38,767 bases of DNA from positions 1 through 38,767 of the forward strand of contig SUVU01000009.1 in NCBI GenBank assembly GCA_015061865.1, read 5' to 3'. The stretch is from Lentisphaerota bacterium (GTDB taxonomy: Bacteria > Verrucomicrobiota > Lentisphaeria > Victivallales > Victivallaceae). A program made the position numbers and the translations under genes. The notes beneath the pieces were generated by a model, which was not told where the DNA came from, did no database searches, and saw only the letters and a program-made list of their open reading frames with translations. This document shows, one piece after another, positions 23,639 through 31,267 of the stretch. Numbering within the stretch: position 1 is the stretch's first letter; each line of letters opens with the position of its first letter.

Positions 23639-24394
23639 TCAGCCCCACAACAGCCGTATCGCCGCAACCACGACCAACACCAGAACGATGTTTTCAAACA
23701 GTTGCTGTGACATTTTTTTCAACAGCACGATGCCCAGCACCCCGCCCAGAATAATCAGCGGGATCATGCACAAATCCAACTTTACCGACTCCATCGTCAC
23801 CCGGCCCTCCCAGGCAAAAATCGGCAATTTGATCCAGTTCAAAATCAGAAAATACCAGGCACAGCAGCCCATATATTTCTCTTTGGGCAGTTTCATCGCC
23901 TGCAAATAAAGCGACGAAATCGGCCCGGCGGCATTTGCCAACTGGGTAGTAGAACCCATTAATATACCGTAAAATGCCGCCCAGCCGGTGCCGGCAGGGA
24001 TCTTTTCCGGAGCCAGCCGTTTGCGGACAAATCCCAACACCATCAACGCCAGCACGATCCCGCCGATGACCCGTTTCATCACCGAACCGTCAGTCGGAAT
24101 AAATCTCAAAATAACACTGCCGACCGCCAACCCCACCAAAGCCCAGGGAAAGAGACGCAGCAAAAACTTCCAGTCCGCATTGCGCCGGTAATACGCTACT
24201 GCGATCACATCCGCCAACGCCAGCATCCCCAACTGCACGCCGGTGGACATTTTGGTTTCAAATGCCATCGTCAGCATCACCACCGGCAATACCCCCAACC
24301 CGGGAATGGCAGTTTTATTGATCCCGATCAGCACAGCGGCGATGCACAATGTGACCAGCTGATAAATTTCCAAATTACAGATAAAATCAAACAT
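23639..24394 (-). CDS. TauE/SafE family membrane exporter
   Basis: A 251-residue polytopic protein with about eight membrane segments. The N-terminal GINKTAIPGLGVLPVVML and the central GSTTQLANAAGP are the two repeat motifs of the TauE/SafE (DUF81) family, which exports sulfite or organosulfonates. The substrate here is unknown. GGAGCGAGAA precedes the ATG. It follows the purC terminator too closely for an obvious separate promoter, so expression is probably read-through. It ends directly against recF with no spacer. Confidence 0.85.
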   Translation of the reverse strand: MFDFICNLEIYQLVTLCIAAVLIGINKTAIPGLGVLPVVMLTMAFETKMSTGVQLGMLALADVIAVAYYRRNADWKFLLRLFPWALVGLAVGSVILRFIPTDGSVMKRVIGGIVLALMVLGFVRKRLAPEKIPAGTGWAAFYGILMGSTTQLANAAGPISSLYLQAMKLPKEKYMGCCAWYFLILNWIKLPIFAWEGRVTMESVKLDLCMIPLIILGGVLGIVLLKKMSQQLFENIVLVLVVVAAIRLLWG

Positions 24395-24422
24395 TTCTCG
24401 CTCCGCAAAGAAAATTCTCTAC

Positions 24423-24452
24423 AAAAAAAGCGGCATTGCTGCCGCTTTTTTA
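24423..24452 (-). terminator. Rho-independent terminator after purC
   Basis: Stem AGCGGCA (24429-24435), loop of 4, stem TGCCGCT (24440-24446), flanked by A-run and T-run, so a U-tract follows on the minus strand. Only 28 bases separate it from the TauE ATG. Confidence 0.85.
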
Positions 24453-24462
24453 TTTCTGCATC

Positions 24463-25359
24463 TCACAAATCTTTGCCGGTCAGCATCCGGTAAGCATCCA
24501 GATACTTGGCAGAAGTTTTGTTGACCACTTCGTCCGGAAGTTCCGGAGCCGGCGGATTTTTGTCCCAATCCAGACTTTCCAGATAGTCACGGACAAACTG
24601 TTTGTCCAAACTCACCGGACTGGTTCCCTCGACGTATTCGTCAGCGGGCCAGAACCGGCTGGAGTCGGGAGTCAGCACTTCGTCAACGAGAATGATTTCC
24701 CCGTCGATCTCACCGAATTCAAATTTCGTATCCGCCACGATGATACCGCGTTCAGCGGCATAATCACGGGCGGTGGTGTAGATATGCAGAGCCAATTCAC
24801 GGAGTTTAGCGGCTTTCGCTTCGCCGATAAGTTCCGCCACGCCCTCAAAACTGATGGCTTCGTCGTGATCGCCGATCGCCGCTTTGGTCGAGGGGGTGAA
24901 CAACGGCTCATCCAGTTTGGACGCCTGTTTGTAGCCGGCACGCAGTTTCAAACCGGAAACTTCACCGGTTTTCTGATAATCTTTCCAGCCGCTGCCGACC
25001 AGATAACCGCGCACGATGCACTCCACCGGCAGAACTTTCGCTTTTTTAACGATCAGCGAACGTCCCTGCAGATCTTTGACGTAGGGCCGCAATTCCTCAC
25101 GGGTGGAAACGTCAGCGGAGATCAAATGGTTCGGCACATCTTTGAGCAGGTCGAACCAAAACAGCGAAATCTGGGTCAGCACCTCGCCTTTGCGCGGCAC
25201 TCCGGTGGACATGACCACATCAAACGCACTCAAGCGGTCAGTCGCAACAAACAGCAGCGCATCGCCGAGATCGTAGATGTCGCGCACTTTGCCGCGGTTG
25301 ATCAGTTTAATGCCGGGCAGCTCGGTACCCAGCAACGCGCCGTTAGCTCCGTATTGCAT
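24463..25359 (-). CDS. purC: SAICAR synthetase (phosphoribosylaminoimidazole-succinocarboxamide synthase)
   Basis: A 298-residue protein of the longer PurC type. Signatures: RGKVRDIYDLGD near 23-34, TDRLSAFDVVM, GEVLTQIS, ECIVRGYLVGSGW, and late DTKFEFG and DEVLTPDSSRFW. It condenses CAIR with aspartate in purine synthesis. It starts five bases after the rplU stop with a poor ribosome site (CTGAAG), implying translational coupling. Confidence 0.96.
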   Translation of the reverse strand: MQYGANGALLGTELPGIKLINRGKVRDIYDLGDALLFVATDRLSAFDVVMSTGVPRKGEVLTQISLFWFDLLKDVPNHLISADVSTREELRPYVKDLQGRSLIVKKAKVLPVECIVRGYLVGSGWKDYQKTGEVSGLKLRAGYKQASKLDEPLFTPSTKAAIGDHDEAISFEGVAELIGEAKAAKLRELALHIYTTARDYAAERGIIVADTKFEFGEIDGEIILVDEVLTPDSSRFWPADEYVEGTSPVSLDKQFVRDYLESLDWDKNPPAPELPDEVVNKTSAKYLDAYRMLTGKDL

Positions 25360-25364
25360 GATCT

Positions 25365-25679
25365 TCAGCCCTGGATAGCACCGATCTCAACACGGGTCAG
25401 GGTCTGACGGTGACCGTGGGTACGGCGATAGCTTTTGCGGCGTTTCATTTTGAAAACGACGATTTTTTTGGCACGGAATTCGTCCAGAACTTTGGCGGCG
25501 ACTTTGGCGCCCTCGACCATCGGGGTACCGATATTCAGTTTACCATCGGCTCCGCTGACCGCAAGAACCTGATCGAAAGTAACTTCGCTGCCTGCTTCCA
25601 GACCGAGTTTTTCGACTTCGATGATGTCACCGGTCTGAACTTTGTACTGTTTTCCGCCAGTAGTGATGATAGCGTACAT
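25365..25679 (-). CDS. rplU: Ribosomal protein bL21
   Basis: A 104-residue protein, the full bL21 length: [14 protein letters not shown] at the start, then [21 protein letters not shown] at the rRNA-binding end. AGGAGC lies before the ATG. In most bacteria rpmA (bL27) and obg follow; here purC follows at five bases and no rpmA is in the window. Confidence 0.97.
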   Translation of the reverse strand: MYAIITTGGKQYKVQTGDIIEVEKLGLEAGSEVTFDQVLAVSGADGKLNIGTPMVEGAKVAAKVLDEFRAKKIVVFKMKRRKSYRRTHGHRQTLTRVEIGAIQG

Positions 25680-25738
25680 TTTTTTGCTCCTGTATTGAAT
25701 TGATGTTAAAATTTCTGCAAATACTCAATTATTCAGAT

Positions 25739-25767
25739 AATATAACTCCAATCAGTGATTTTTGCAA
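25739..25767 (-). promoter_or_regulatory. Predicted rplU-purC promoter
   Basis: Minus strand TTGCAA (25767-25762), 17-bp spacer, TATATT (25744-25739). The leader of about 55 bases has no obvious attenuator hairpin. Confidence 0.55.
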
Positions 25768-25774
25768 GTCATTA

Positions 25775-26728
25775 TTACCGCAAAAACAAATCTTGCACCA
25801 CATTTTTCCATCCACGCCCGAATTTCCGGTAATTTCCGGCGCAAATTTCCCGGTATATCAGCGGCAGCCGTTTCCAGAATCCGGTATTCATCGCCGCCCG
25901 GTTCCGGGAGTGTTCCATTCGCCTTTGCAGCATCAAACGCACTTCGTCAGGCAGCTCCGGCAGCCGGGACAGCACCGCCTGAAACAATGTGGCGTTCCAG
26001 GCAAACGTATTATCTTTCACCGAATTTTGCGCCTCATGCCACTGCTCAATCAGCGACATTTTTCTCCCTGCACCTGAACAACTCGCCCCGTGGCGGCGGA
26101 ATATCCCCAGCGAACCGGGATAGATCCTCCATGCCCCCAGTGCCGCCGCCGCAATGCCGAGATAATTGTCGTGACAGGCAGGCAACTCCGGCAGCGGCAG
26201 CAGTTTTTTCAGCAATGCCGCCGAAACTGCCATATCGTGTCCCGCCGCCGGGAAGCGACGGCACGAAGCGGCAAACTGCCCCTGCCACACCCCCGCCGGA
26301 ATACGGCGCAATTTTCCATATCCTCTGGTTTCCAAATGGGTCACTCCGGTCACATTGCCGTTTTCATCGGCAATATCACTGTCGCAAAACGCTCCGGCGA
26401 TTTCTCCTGGAGCAAAAAAACGGCTCATTTCGGCGATTTTCTGCGGATACCACACATCGTCCTGATCGCAGAGAAAAACCACTTCGCCGGTGGACAAAGA
26501 TAAAACTTTATTGAAATTACCGGTCACGCCCAGCGGCACCGGGTTGATCTGATACGTCAACGGCAGTTCACCCGAAAACTTCTGCACCGCCAGCGCCGTC
26601 GCCTCGTCCGGCCCGTCATCGCAAATGATCACTTCATCCGGCAACCGGCTCTGGGCGGCGATACTTGCCAGCTGCGCCCCGATAAACCTGCCGCCCCGGC
26701 AGGCGGCAACAGCGACAGATATTTTCAC
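25775..26728 (-). CDS. Family 2 glycosyltransferase
   Basis: A 317-residue GT-A protein. ISVAVAACRGGRFIGAQLAS at the N-terminus, EVIICDDG near 33-40, and EVVFLCDQDDVWYP near 85-98 with the DxD-like QDD metal site. Resembles the rhamnosyltransferase/O-antigen branch of GT2; donor and acceptor cannot be read. The start is GTG, overlapping the methyltransferase stop as GTGA. Last gene of the rnpB-headed run; probable role in LPS or capsule with the GT9 gene upstream. Confidence 0.88.
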   Translation of the reverse strand: MKISVAVAACRGGRFIGAQLASIAAQSRLPDEVIICDDGPDEATALAVQKFSGELPLTYQINPVPLGVTGNFNKVLSLSTGEVVFLCDQDDVWYPQKIAEMSRFFAPGEIAGAFCDSDIADENGNVTGVTHLETRGYGKLRRIPAGVWQGQFAASCRRFPAAGHDMAVSAALLKKLLPLPELPACHDNYLGIAAAALGAWRIYPGSLGIFRRHGASCSGAGRKMSLIEQWHEAQNSVKDNTFAWNATLFQAVLSRLPELPDEVRLMLQRRMEHSRNRAAMNTGFWKRLPLIYREICAGNYRKFGRGWKNVVQDLFLR

Positions 26729-27885
26729 AGTTCGCCCCTCCGCAACACGGTCATAACTTCAAAATGCGCCGTACCGGGAAACATATCCAGCAAACCGGCA
26801 CTTTCAGCGGTGTAATTCCCGGCTTTCAACAATTCCAGATCCCGCACCAGCGTATCAGCCGCACAGGAAATATAGATCAGTATCGCCGGTTCCGCCCGGA
26901 GTATCGCCGCCACCGCCTCCCGGCTCAAACCTGACCGGGGCGGATCGACCAGCAGTACCGCATCGTGCAAAAGTCCCTCTTGGCGCAGCAATTTCCCGGC
27001 ATCACCGGCGGCGAACCGGCAGCGGGATGCCACCTGATGATGGGCGGCATTATGCTTTGCCGCCCCGATCGCTCCGGCATCAAGTTCCACCCCGGCAGTC
27101 TGCAGCTGCGGCAGTGCTTCTGCCGCCGCAATGGAAAATATCCCCACGCCGCAATACAATTCGACCAACCGGGGCAATCCCCCGTGGCGCACCACCTCGA
27201 TCACCCGGCGGATCAATTCACTGCCAACGACCGGATTGGTTTGAAAAAAGCCGGTGGGGGCGACTTGAAATTCGCCGTATGGCGGCAATGTTTCGGTCAG
27301 CAAACCACCGCGTCCGGTGCTGACTTTCAACGCTCCGTCAACAACAGTAAAACGGAAAACTTCCCTGCCCCCGGCGGGAGCTGTGGCGGCAAGCAATTCG
27401 TTGATTTCCGGTGCCGCCAGCAGACACTTATCCACCTGAAACAAAGTCTGGTTGTCTTTACCGATATAGCCCCTTATCCCGTCTGCGCTGTGCATGACCA
27501 GCTTATTGCGCAGTCCGAAACGCTGCGGCACGGCAAACGGTTCCAGCAGTGCTTCCGGAGTCAACACGCCGCGCCGCACCAGAAAATCATGCAGCTGGCG
27601 CTGTTTCCAGAGGATTTCATGCTCATAAGTACAGTGGATATAGACACAGCCGGGACAAATTCCGGAGGCAAAATATGGACACTCCGGCTCGATCCGGGCA
27701 TCAGATGCTTCGATCACCCGGAGCAATCTGCCCCGGCGGAAACGTTTTTTGACGGCAGTTATCTCCGCTTCGACCAGCTCACCGGGCAAAGCCCCGGAAA
27801 TAAAACACACCGCCCCGTCACTGCTTCTGCCGACACCGTCACCGCCGTAAGCCAGTGCATCAATGCGGAAAACTTCACTTTTCAT
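26725..27885 (-). CDS. 23S rRNA (uracil-5-)-methyltransferase, RlmD/RlmCD type
   Basis: A 386-residue protein. N-terminal TRAM domain (about 1-58, with GDGVGR), then a cysteine group CPYFASGICPGC and a following Cys that resembles the Fe-S site of this family. The SAM domain has LYCGVGIFSIAAA, VDPPRSGL and the catalytic-Cys motif ISCAADTLVRDL near the end. Members methylate C5 of U1939 and/or U747 in 23S rRNA; which one is not evident. Overlaps the upstream gene by 11 bases and the GT2 gene by 4. Confidence 0.9.
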   Translation of the reverse strand: MKSEVFRIDALAYGGDGVGRSSDGAVCFISGALPGELVEAEITAVKKRFRRGRLLRVIEASDARIEPECPYFASGICPGCVYIHCTYEHEILWKQRQLHDFLVRRGVLTPEALLEPFAVPQRFGLRNKLVMHSADGIRGYIGKDNQTLFQVDKCLLAAPEINELLAATAPAGGREVFRFTVVDGALKVSTGRGGLLTETLPPYGEFQVAPTGFFQTNPVVGSELIRRVIEVVRHGGLPRLVELYCGVGIFSIAAAEALPQLQTAGVELDAGAIGAAKHNAAHHQVASRCRFAAGDAGKLLRQEGLLHDAVLLVDPPRSGLSREAVAAILRAEPAILIYISCAADTLVRDLELLKAGNYTAESAGLLDMFPGTAHFEVMTVLRRGEL

Positions 27886-28864
27886 CAGGAGCTTTCTGCG
27901 GCATGGTATGTTCGCCGAGATCGACTACGCCCTCATCCACCGGCGGGGCGATTTTGGGCTGATCCTGCGGTGTGATCATATCGTTGATACTGAGTCTGCC
28001 TTCGCGCGGATCACGGTAATCAATGCCTTTGCGTGCTTCAATACCGCCCATACGGGTGACGGAACCGGTTTTCTGATCCCGGTAAAGGATCGGGATCGTA
28101 CCGGAAGTTTTCCAGTAGCTGTTGGCAAGATTTATGCCATTGACATTGAACGACATATAATGAAATACCCGCGGCGAAACCGGCATCAGCAGGTGGATCC
28201 GGCTCAACATATCGACTTCGACCTGAAATTTCTCGTAACTTACTTCATGACCGATCAGCATGACCGCATGGATATATTTTTCATCCTCCACCCGCAAATA
28301 ATAACTGCGGAAACCGCCATCACTTGCCACCCGGATCGAATAAGTGATCTCATCGTAAGCGGATTTTACGCTGCTCTGTTTGCTCTGCGCCTCAGGTTTG
28401 CCGACGGTTTTACGCCACACTTCCACGCCTTGAGAGATCGAAAACGATTTATCCTGACTGCGGAACTCATTGGGCAAAACATTATGGCCGACATAGGCAT
28501 GCACCCGGTAGTTGCCGGGTTTGGACAAATCATAATGCTCGCCCAACGGGATGACCATGGATTTGACCTCACCGGGGGCAAGATACAAACCGGTGACCGA
28601 CACTTCTTTATCTTTGATCGCTCTGACCGGACGGTTTTGCGAATCCCGGATGTCAAACAGCACAAAACCGTGCAATTCCGGGCGGGAACCGAAAATCAAA
28701 GGTCTGCCGGAATCATTGCGTAAAGTCACGCAGGCAAAAATCTGTTCGTACTGCATATAACTTCTGCGGTTGAGCGTAAGCCCCACTCCGACCTGGGCAA
28801 ATACCGGCAGCACGATGCCAAAGAGCAGCACTGCCAACGCAAAAATTTTCCTGTTTCCGGTCAT
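27875..28864 (-). CDS. Secreted protein of unknown function
   Basis: Not recognised. A 329-residue protein with a signal peptide (about 1-23, ending PVFA). The mature part is beta-rich: LTLNRRSYMQYEQIFACVTLRN resembles the start of an Ig-like or intracellular-protease-inhibitor-type fold, and further strands run to about residue 260. The last 60 residues are Pro/Asp-rich with DPREG and look disordered. The frame is open upstream to 28972, but the ATG at 28864 overlaps the GT9 stop as ATGA and begins a proper signal peptide. Confidence 0.75.
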   Translation of the reverse strand: MTGNRKIFALAVLLFGIVLPVFAQVGVGLTLNRRSYMQYEQIFACVTLRNDSGRPLIFGSRPELHGFVLFDIRDSQNRPVRAIKDKEVSVTGLYLAPGEVKSMVIPLGEHYDLSKPGNYRVHAYVGHNVLPNEFRSQDKSFSISQGVEVWRKTVGKPEAQSKQSSVKSAYDEITYSIRVASDGGFRSYYLRVEDEKYIHAVMLIGHEVSYEKFQVEVDMLSRIHLLMPVSPRVFHYMSFNVNGINLANSYWKTSGTIPILYRDQKTGSVTRMGGIEARKGIDYRDPREGRLSINDMITPQDQPKIAPPVDEGVVDLGEHTMPQKAPDEK

Positions 28865-29859
28865 TTTCCACCCCCTGTTTTTTCCATGATCGCCGCAGCG
28901 ACCTTTTCCGCATCCAACTGCCAACAGCGGTAACTGCCGTCCGGGCAGAGCCGCTTCAAACATCCGGCACATTCACATCCGGCGGCAAAAGTTCCGGCGA
29001 GTTCCCCCCACGGTCCGGTCAGCACCGGATCAGTGGGCCCGTAAAACCCGAATACCGGCTTTGCCAGTGCCGCCGCCGCATGCAGCGGGCCGGAATCATT
29101 GCCGCAGACAAATTCAGCATTGCGCAGCAGTTCAAACAATCCGCCCAGCGTCGTCTGTCCGGCAAGATTGATCACATTTTCACCGATCGCCCCGGCGATC
29201 TCCCGTTCTGCGGCACTGCCGGCGGCAACGAACGCCAAATCCGGATCGTGCCGGTGCAGCGCCGCCGCCAACGCTCCGAAAAACTCCGGCGGAAAACGCT
29301 TACTCTCCCATCTCGTTCCCGGCAGCAGTACCGCATAACGGGGCGGCAGTTCCGGCAAAGCTGCCGCTGCCGCCGGATTCAACGGCAGAGCCACCTGATG
29401 CAGTTTACCATCCAAGCCGAAAACTTCCGCCGCCAGCGCGCCGCATCGCTCCACCGCATGACCGGCAGGAACTGCCACTTTGCGGTTATAGAACCACGCC
29501 GCACTTTTCTCCCGCGGTGCCGCAAAACCGGCTTTCACCTCCGCCCGGGCCAGACCGAGCAGCAGACCGCTGCGGAACAAACCCTGAAAATCCACGGCGA
29601 TATCGTATTTTTCCCGGCGCAACTCCCGGTACAAACGGCACAAAGCAGGAAAAAATCCCGCCGCCGAACCGAGTTTTTTGCGCTCAAAAATAATTTTCCG
29701 GCGTACCGGAAACGGTGAATAATCCAACAGCGGCACAAATTCCGGATTGACCACGAAATCCAATTCGCCATCCGGATATTTCTCCCGCATCAATGCCAAT
29801 GCCGGAAACAAGTGAACTATATCTCCGAAACTGCTGGGTTTCACCACGAGAATACGCAC
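28861..29859 (-). CDS. Family 9 glycosyltransferase (ADP-heptose:LPS heptosyltransferase-like)
   Basis: A 332-residue GT-B protein. MRILVVKPSSFGDIVHLFPAL is the canonical GT9 start with the GD acceptor loop; VDFQGLFRSG, LLPGTRWESKRFP and FVCGNDSGPLHAAAALAKPVFGFYGPTDP give the donor site (DSGPLHAA). Similar to WaaC/WaaF, which build the LPS inner core at the cytoplasmic face of the inner membrane. A Cys-rich tail (CECAGCLKRLC) is typical of many such proteins. GTG start with GGAG about ten bases upstream. The gene suggests a Gram-negative envelope with LPS. Confidence 0.9.
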   Translation of the reverse strand: MRILVVKPSSFGDIVHLFPALALMREKYPDGELDFVVNPEFVPLLDYSPFPVRRKIIFERKKLGSAAGFFPALCRLYRELRREKYDIAVDFQGLFRSGLLLGLARAEVKAGFAAPREKSAAWFYNRKVAVPAGHAVERCGALAAEVFGLDGKLHQVALPLNPAAAAALPELPPRYAVLLPGTRWESKRFPPEFFGALAAALHRHDPDLAFVAAGSAAEREIAGAIGENVINLAGQTTLGGLFELLRNAEFVCGNDSGPLHAAAALAKPVFGFYGPTDPVLTGPWGELAGTFAAGCECAGCLKRLCPDGSYRCWQLDAEKVAAAIMEKTGGGK

Positions 29860-29880
29860 AGTAACTTCGCTCCGGGGCTG

Positions 29881-30690
29881 TTATTTGCCGACACCGATAC
29901 GCCACGCCAGACGCTCCGGCAGACCGGCGGCAAGGATTTTTTCCTGGGCGGCAGCGATATTGTACGGCACCCGGTAGCGGGAGACCGTCTGCGCTTCGTC
30001 ATCGTAAACGGCGAAACTTGCCCGCGGATCACTGTTGCGCGGCTGACCGATACTGCCGATGTTGAACAGATATTTGTGACCTTTTTCCAACTTCACCGGC
30101 AATTCATCAGAGAGCGAAAAGTTTTCGTCAGCTTCCGGATAATAGAAGTTGTTTTCCCATTCTGCGATCGGCTCGACCAGACGTCTGCCAACGGCAAAAG
30201 GAGCTTTGTCAAATGCCACCGGCACATGCGAGTGACCGCAGAAACAGATTTGAGTGCGCTGATAAGTAAAGTTGCCCACGGCGTGGTGGGAGTCAAAAAC
30301 ATATCCCCAGGTATCCGGAGAATCCAACGTCGCATGCACCAGCGAGATCGCCGTCCCCGGCACCACCGCTTTCAGCGGCATGGCATCCAGGTAATCCAAA
30401 TCATCTTCCGAAAGCTGCTGTCTTGTCCACTGGATCGCCAGTGTCGCATTGGCATTGAAGCCCGCCAGTTCGGTATTGCCGCTGATGGTAAATTCATCGT
30501 GATTGCCCCGCACCGATGCCAGAAAACCGACTTCACGCGCCATTGCCACACAGCGCACCGGATCCGCATTGTACCCGACCAGATCGCCCAGAAACAGATA
30601 TTTGTCCACACCGAGACCGGCACAGCGCTGCAACACCGCTGCAAACGCATCTGAATTGGCGTGAATATCGCTCAAAACCGCATATTTCAT
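29881..30690 (-). CDS. Cytoplasmic metallophosphoesterase (YfcE/ApaH-like fold)
   Basis: A 269-residue protein without a signal peptide. All motifs of the fold are intact: SDIHAN (D-x-H), GDLVGYN, GNHDEF, LVHAT, and CGHSH (the complete GHxH). The NIGSIGQPR turn near residue 216 is typical of the YfcE-like group. Phosphodiesterase or nucleotide phosphatase activity is likely; substrate unknown. It begins about 67 bases after the RNase P RNA with no visible promoter or terminator between, so it is probably read through from the rnpB promoter. GT9 follows after 21 bases. Confidence 0.88.
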   Translation of the reverse strand: MKYAVLSDIHANSDAFAAVLQRCAGLGVDKYLFLGDLVGYNADPVRCVAMAREVGFLASVRGNHDEFTISGNTELAGFNANATLAIQWTRQQLSEDDLDYLDAMPLKAVVPGTAISLVHATLDSPDTWGYVFDSHHAVGNFTYQRTQICFCGHSHVPVAFDKAPFAVGRRLVEPIAEWENNFYYPEADENFSLSDELPVKLEKGHKYLFNIGSIGQPRNSDPRASFAVYDDEAQTVSRYRVPYNIAAAQEKILAAGLPERLAWRIGVGK

Positions 30691-30756
30691 CTACTTTCGA
30701 ACACCTTTCCGTCAAATTTCGCCCGGCGACACCTGTCACACCGGATACAACACAAT

Positions 30757-31125
30757 GGAAATATATTGACCGCTGTAAGCCGGATTCTGTCCCGCCTTGC
30801 GGCGGTGGCAATCATCTGTCTGTGCGACCAGAACCCGGGATTTATAACGTCGCGAGCCACGGCTCATCCCCTATTTGGTCTTGCTGCGGGAGGAGTTTAC
30901 CATGCGGCGGAGCTTTCACTGCCGCCCGGTGGGCTCTTACCCCACCCTTTCACCCTTACTCCCGGTAAACCGGAAGCGGTCTGCTCTCTGTTGCACTGGT
31001 CTTTCCGCAGAATATGGTCTGCGGCATCCCTCTTTTCAAAGGGACTCCCTGCTCTATGCAGTCCGGACTTTCCTCAACGGGACGCAAATGCTCCCGCCGC
31101 GATTGCCCGCGGTCAACATAATTCC
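30757..31125 (-). ncRNA. rnpB: RNase P RNA, bacterial type A
   Basis: The minus strand carries the universal RNase P blocks in order: GAGGAAAGTCCGGAC (31075-31061), CAGTGCAACAGAGAGCA, GTAAGGGTGAAAGGGTG, GGTAAGAGCCCACCG, GTAAACTCC (30900-30892), CCAAATAGGGG (30878-30868) and ACAGAATCCGGCTTAC (30790-30775). Ends are set by helix P1: 31125-31109 pairs with 30773-30757 over 17 positions with one mismatch and one wobble. The predicted start from the promoter at 31133-31160 falls at the same 5' base. It is the catalytic RNA that matures tRNA 5' ends. Confidence 0.96.
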
Positions 31126-31132
31126 GTTTATT

Positions 31133-31160
31133 AATATATCACTCCCGGAACAATATGCAA
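31133..31160 (-). promoter_or_regulatory. Predicted rnpB promoter
   Basis: Minus strand TTGCAT (31160-31155), 16-bp spacer, TATATT (31138-31133). The start site expected about 7 bases downstream is 31126-31125, exactly where the P1 helix of RNase P RNA begins. Confidence 0.65.
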
Positions 31161-31201
31161 GGTATTTTCCATAAACTTTTATCATCATCCGGTGTTTTTA
31201 C

Positions 31202-31230
31202 TTGTTTTCCCCGGTTTACAGCAGTATATT
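31202..31230 (+). promoter_or_regulatory. Predicted promoter of the membrane-protein gene
   Basis: TTGTTT (31202-31207), 17-bp spacer, TATATT (31225-31230). The leader to the ATG at 31268 is about 31 bases. It is divergent from the rnpB promoter; the gap shows nothing else I can name. Confidence 0.5.
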
Positions 31231-31267
31231 CTTCCGTTGGCAAATCATAAAATCAGGAAGTATCAAA

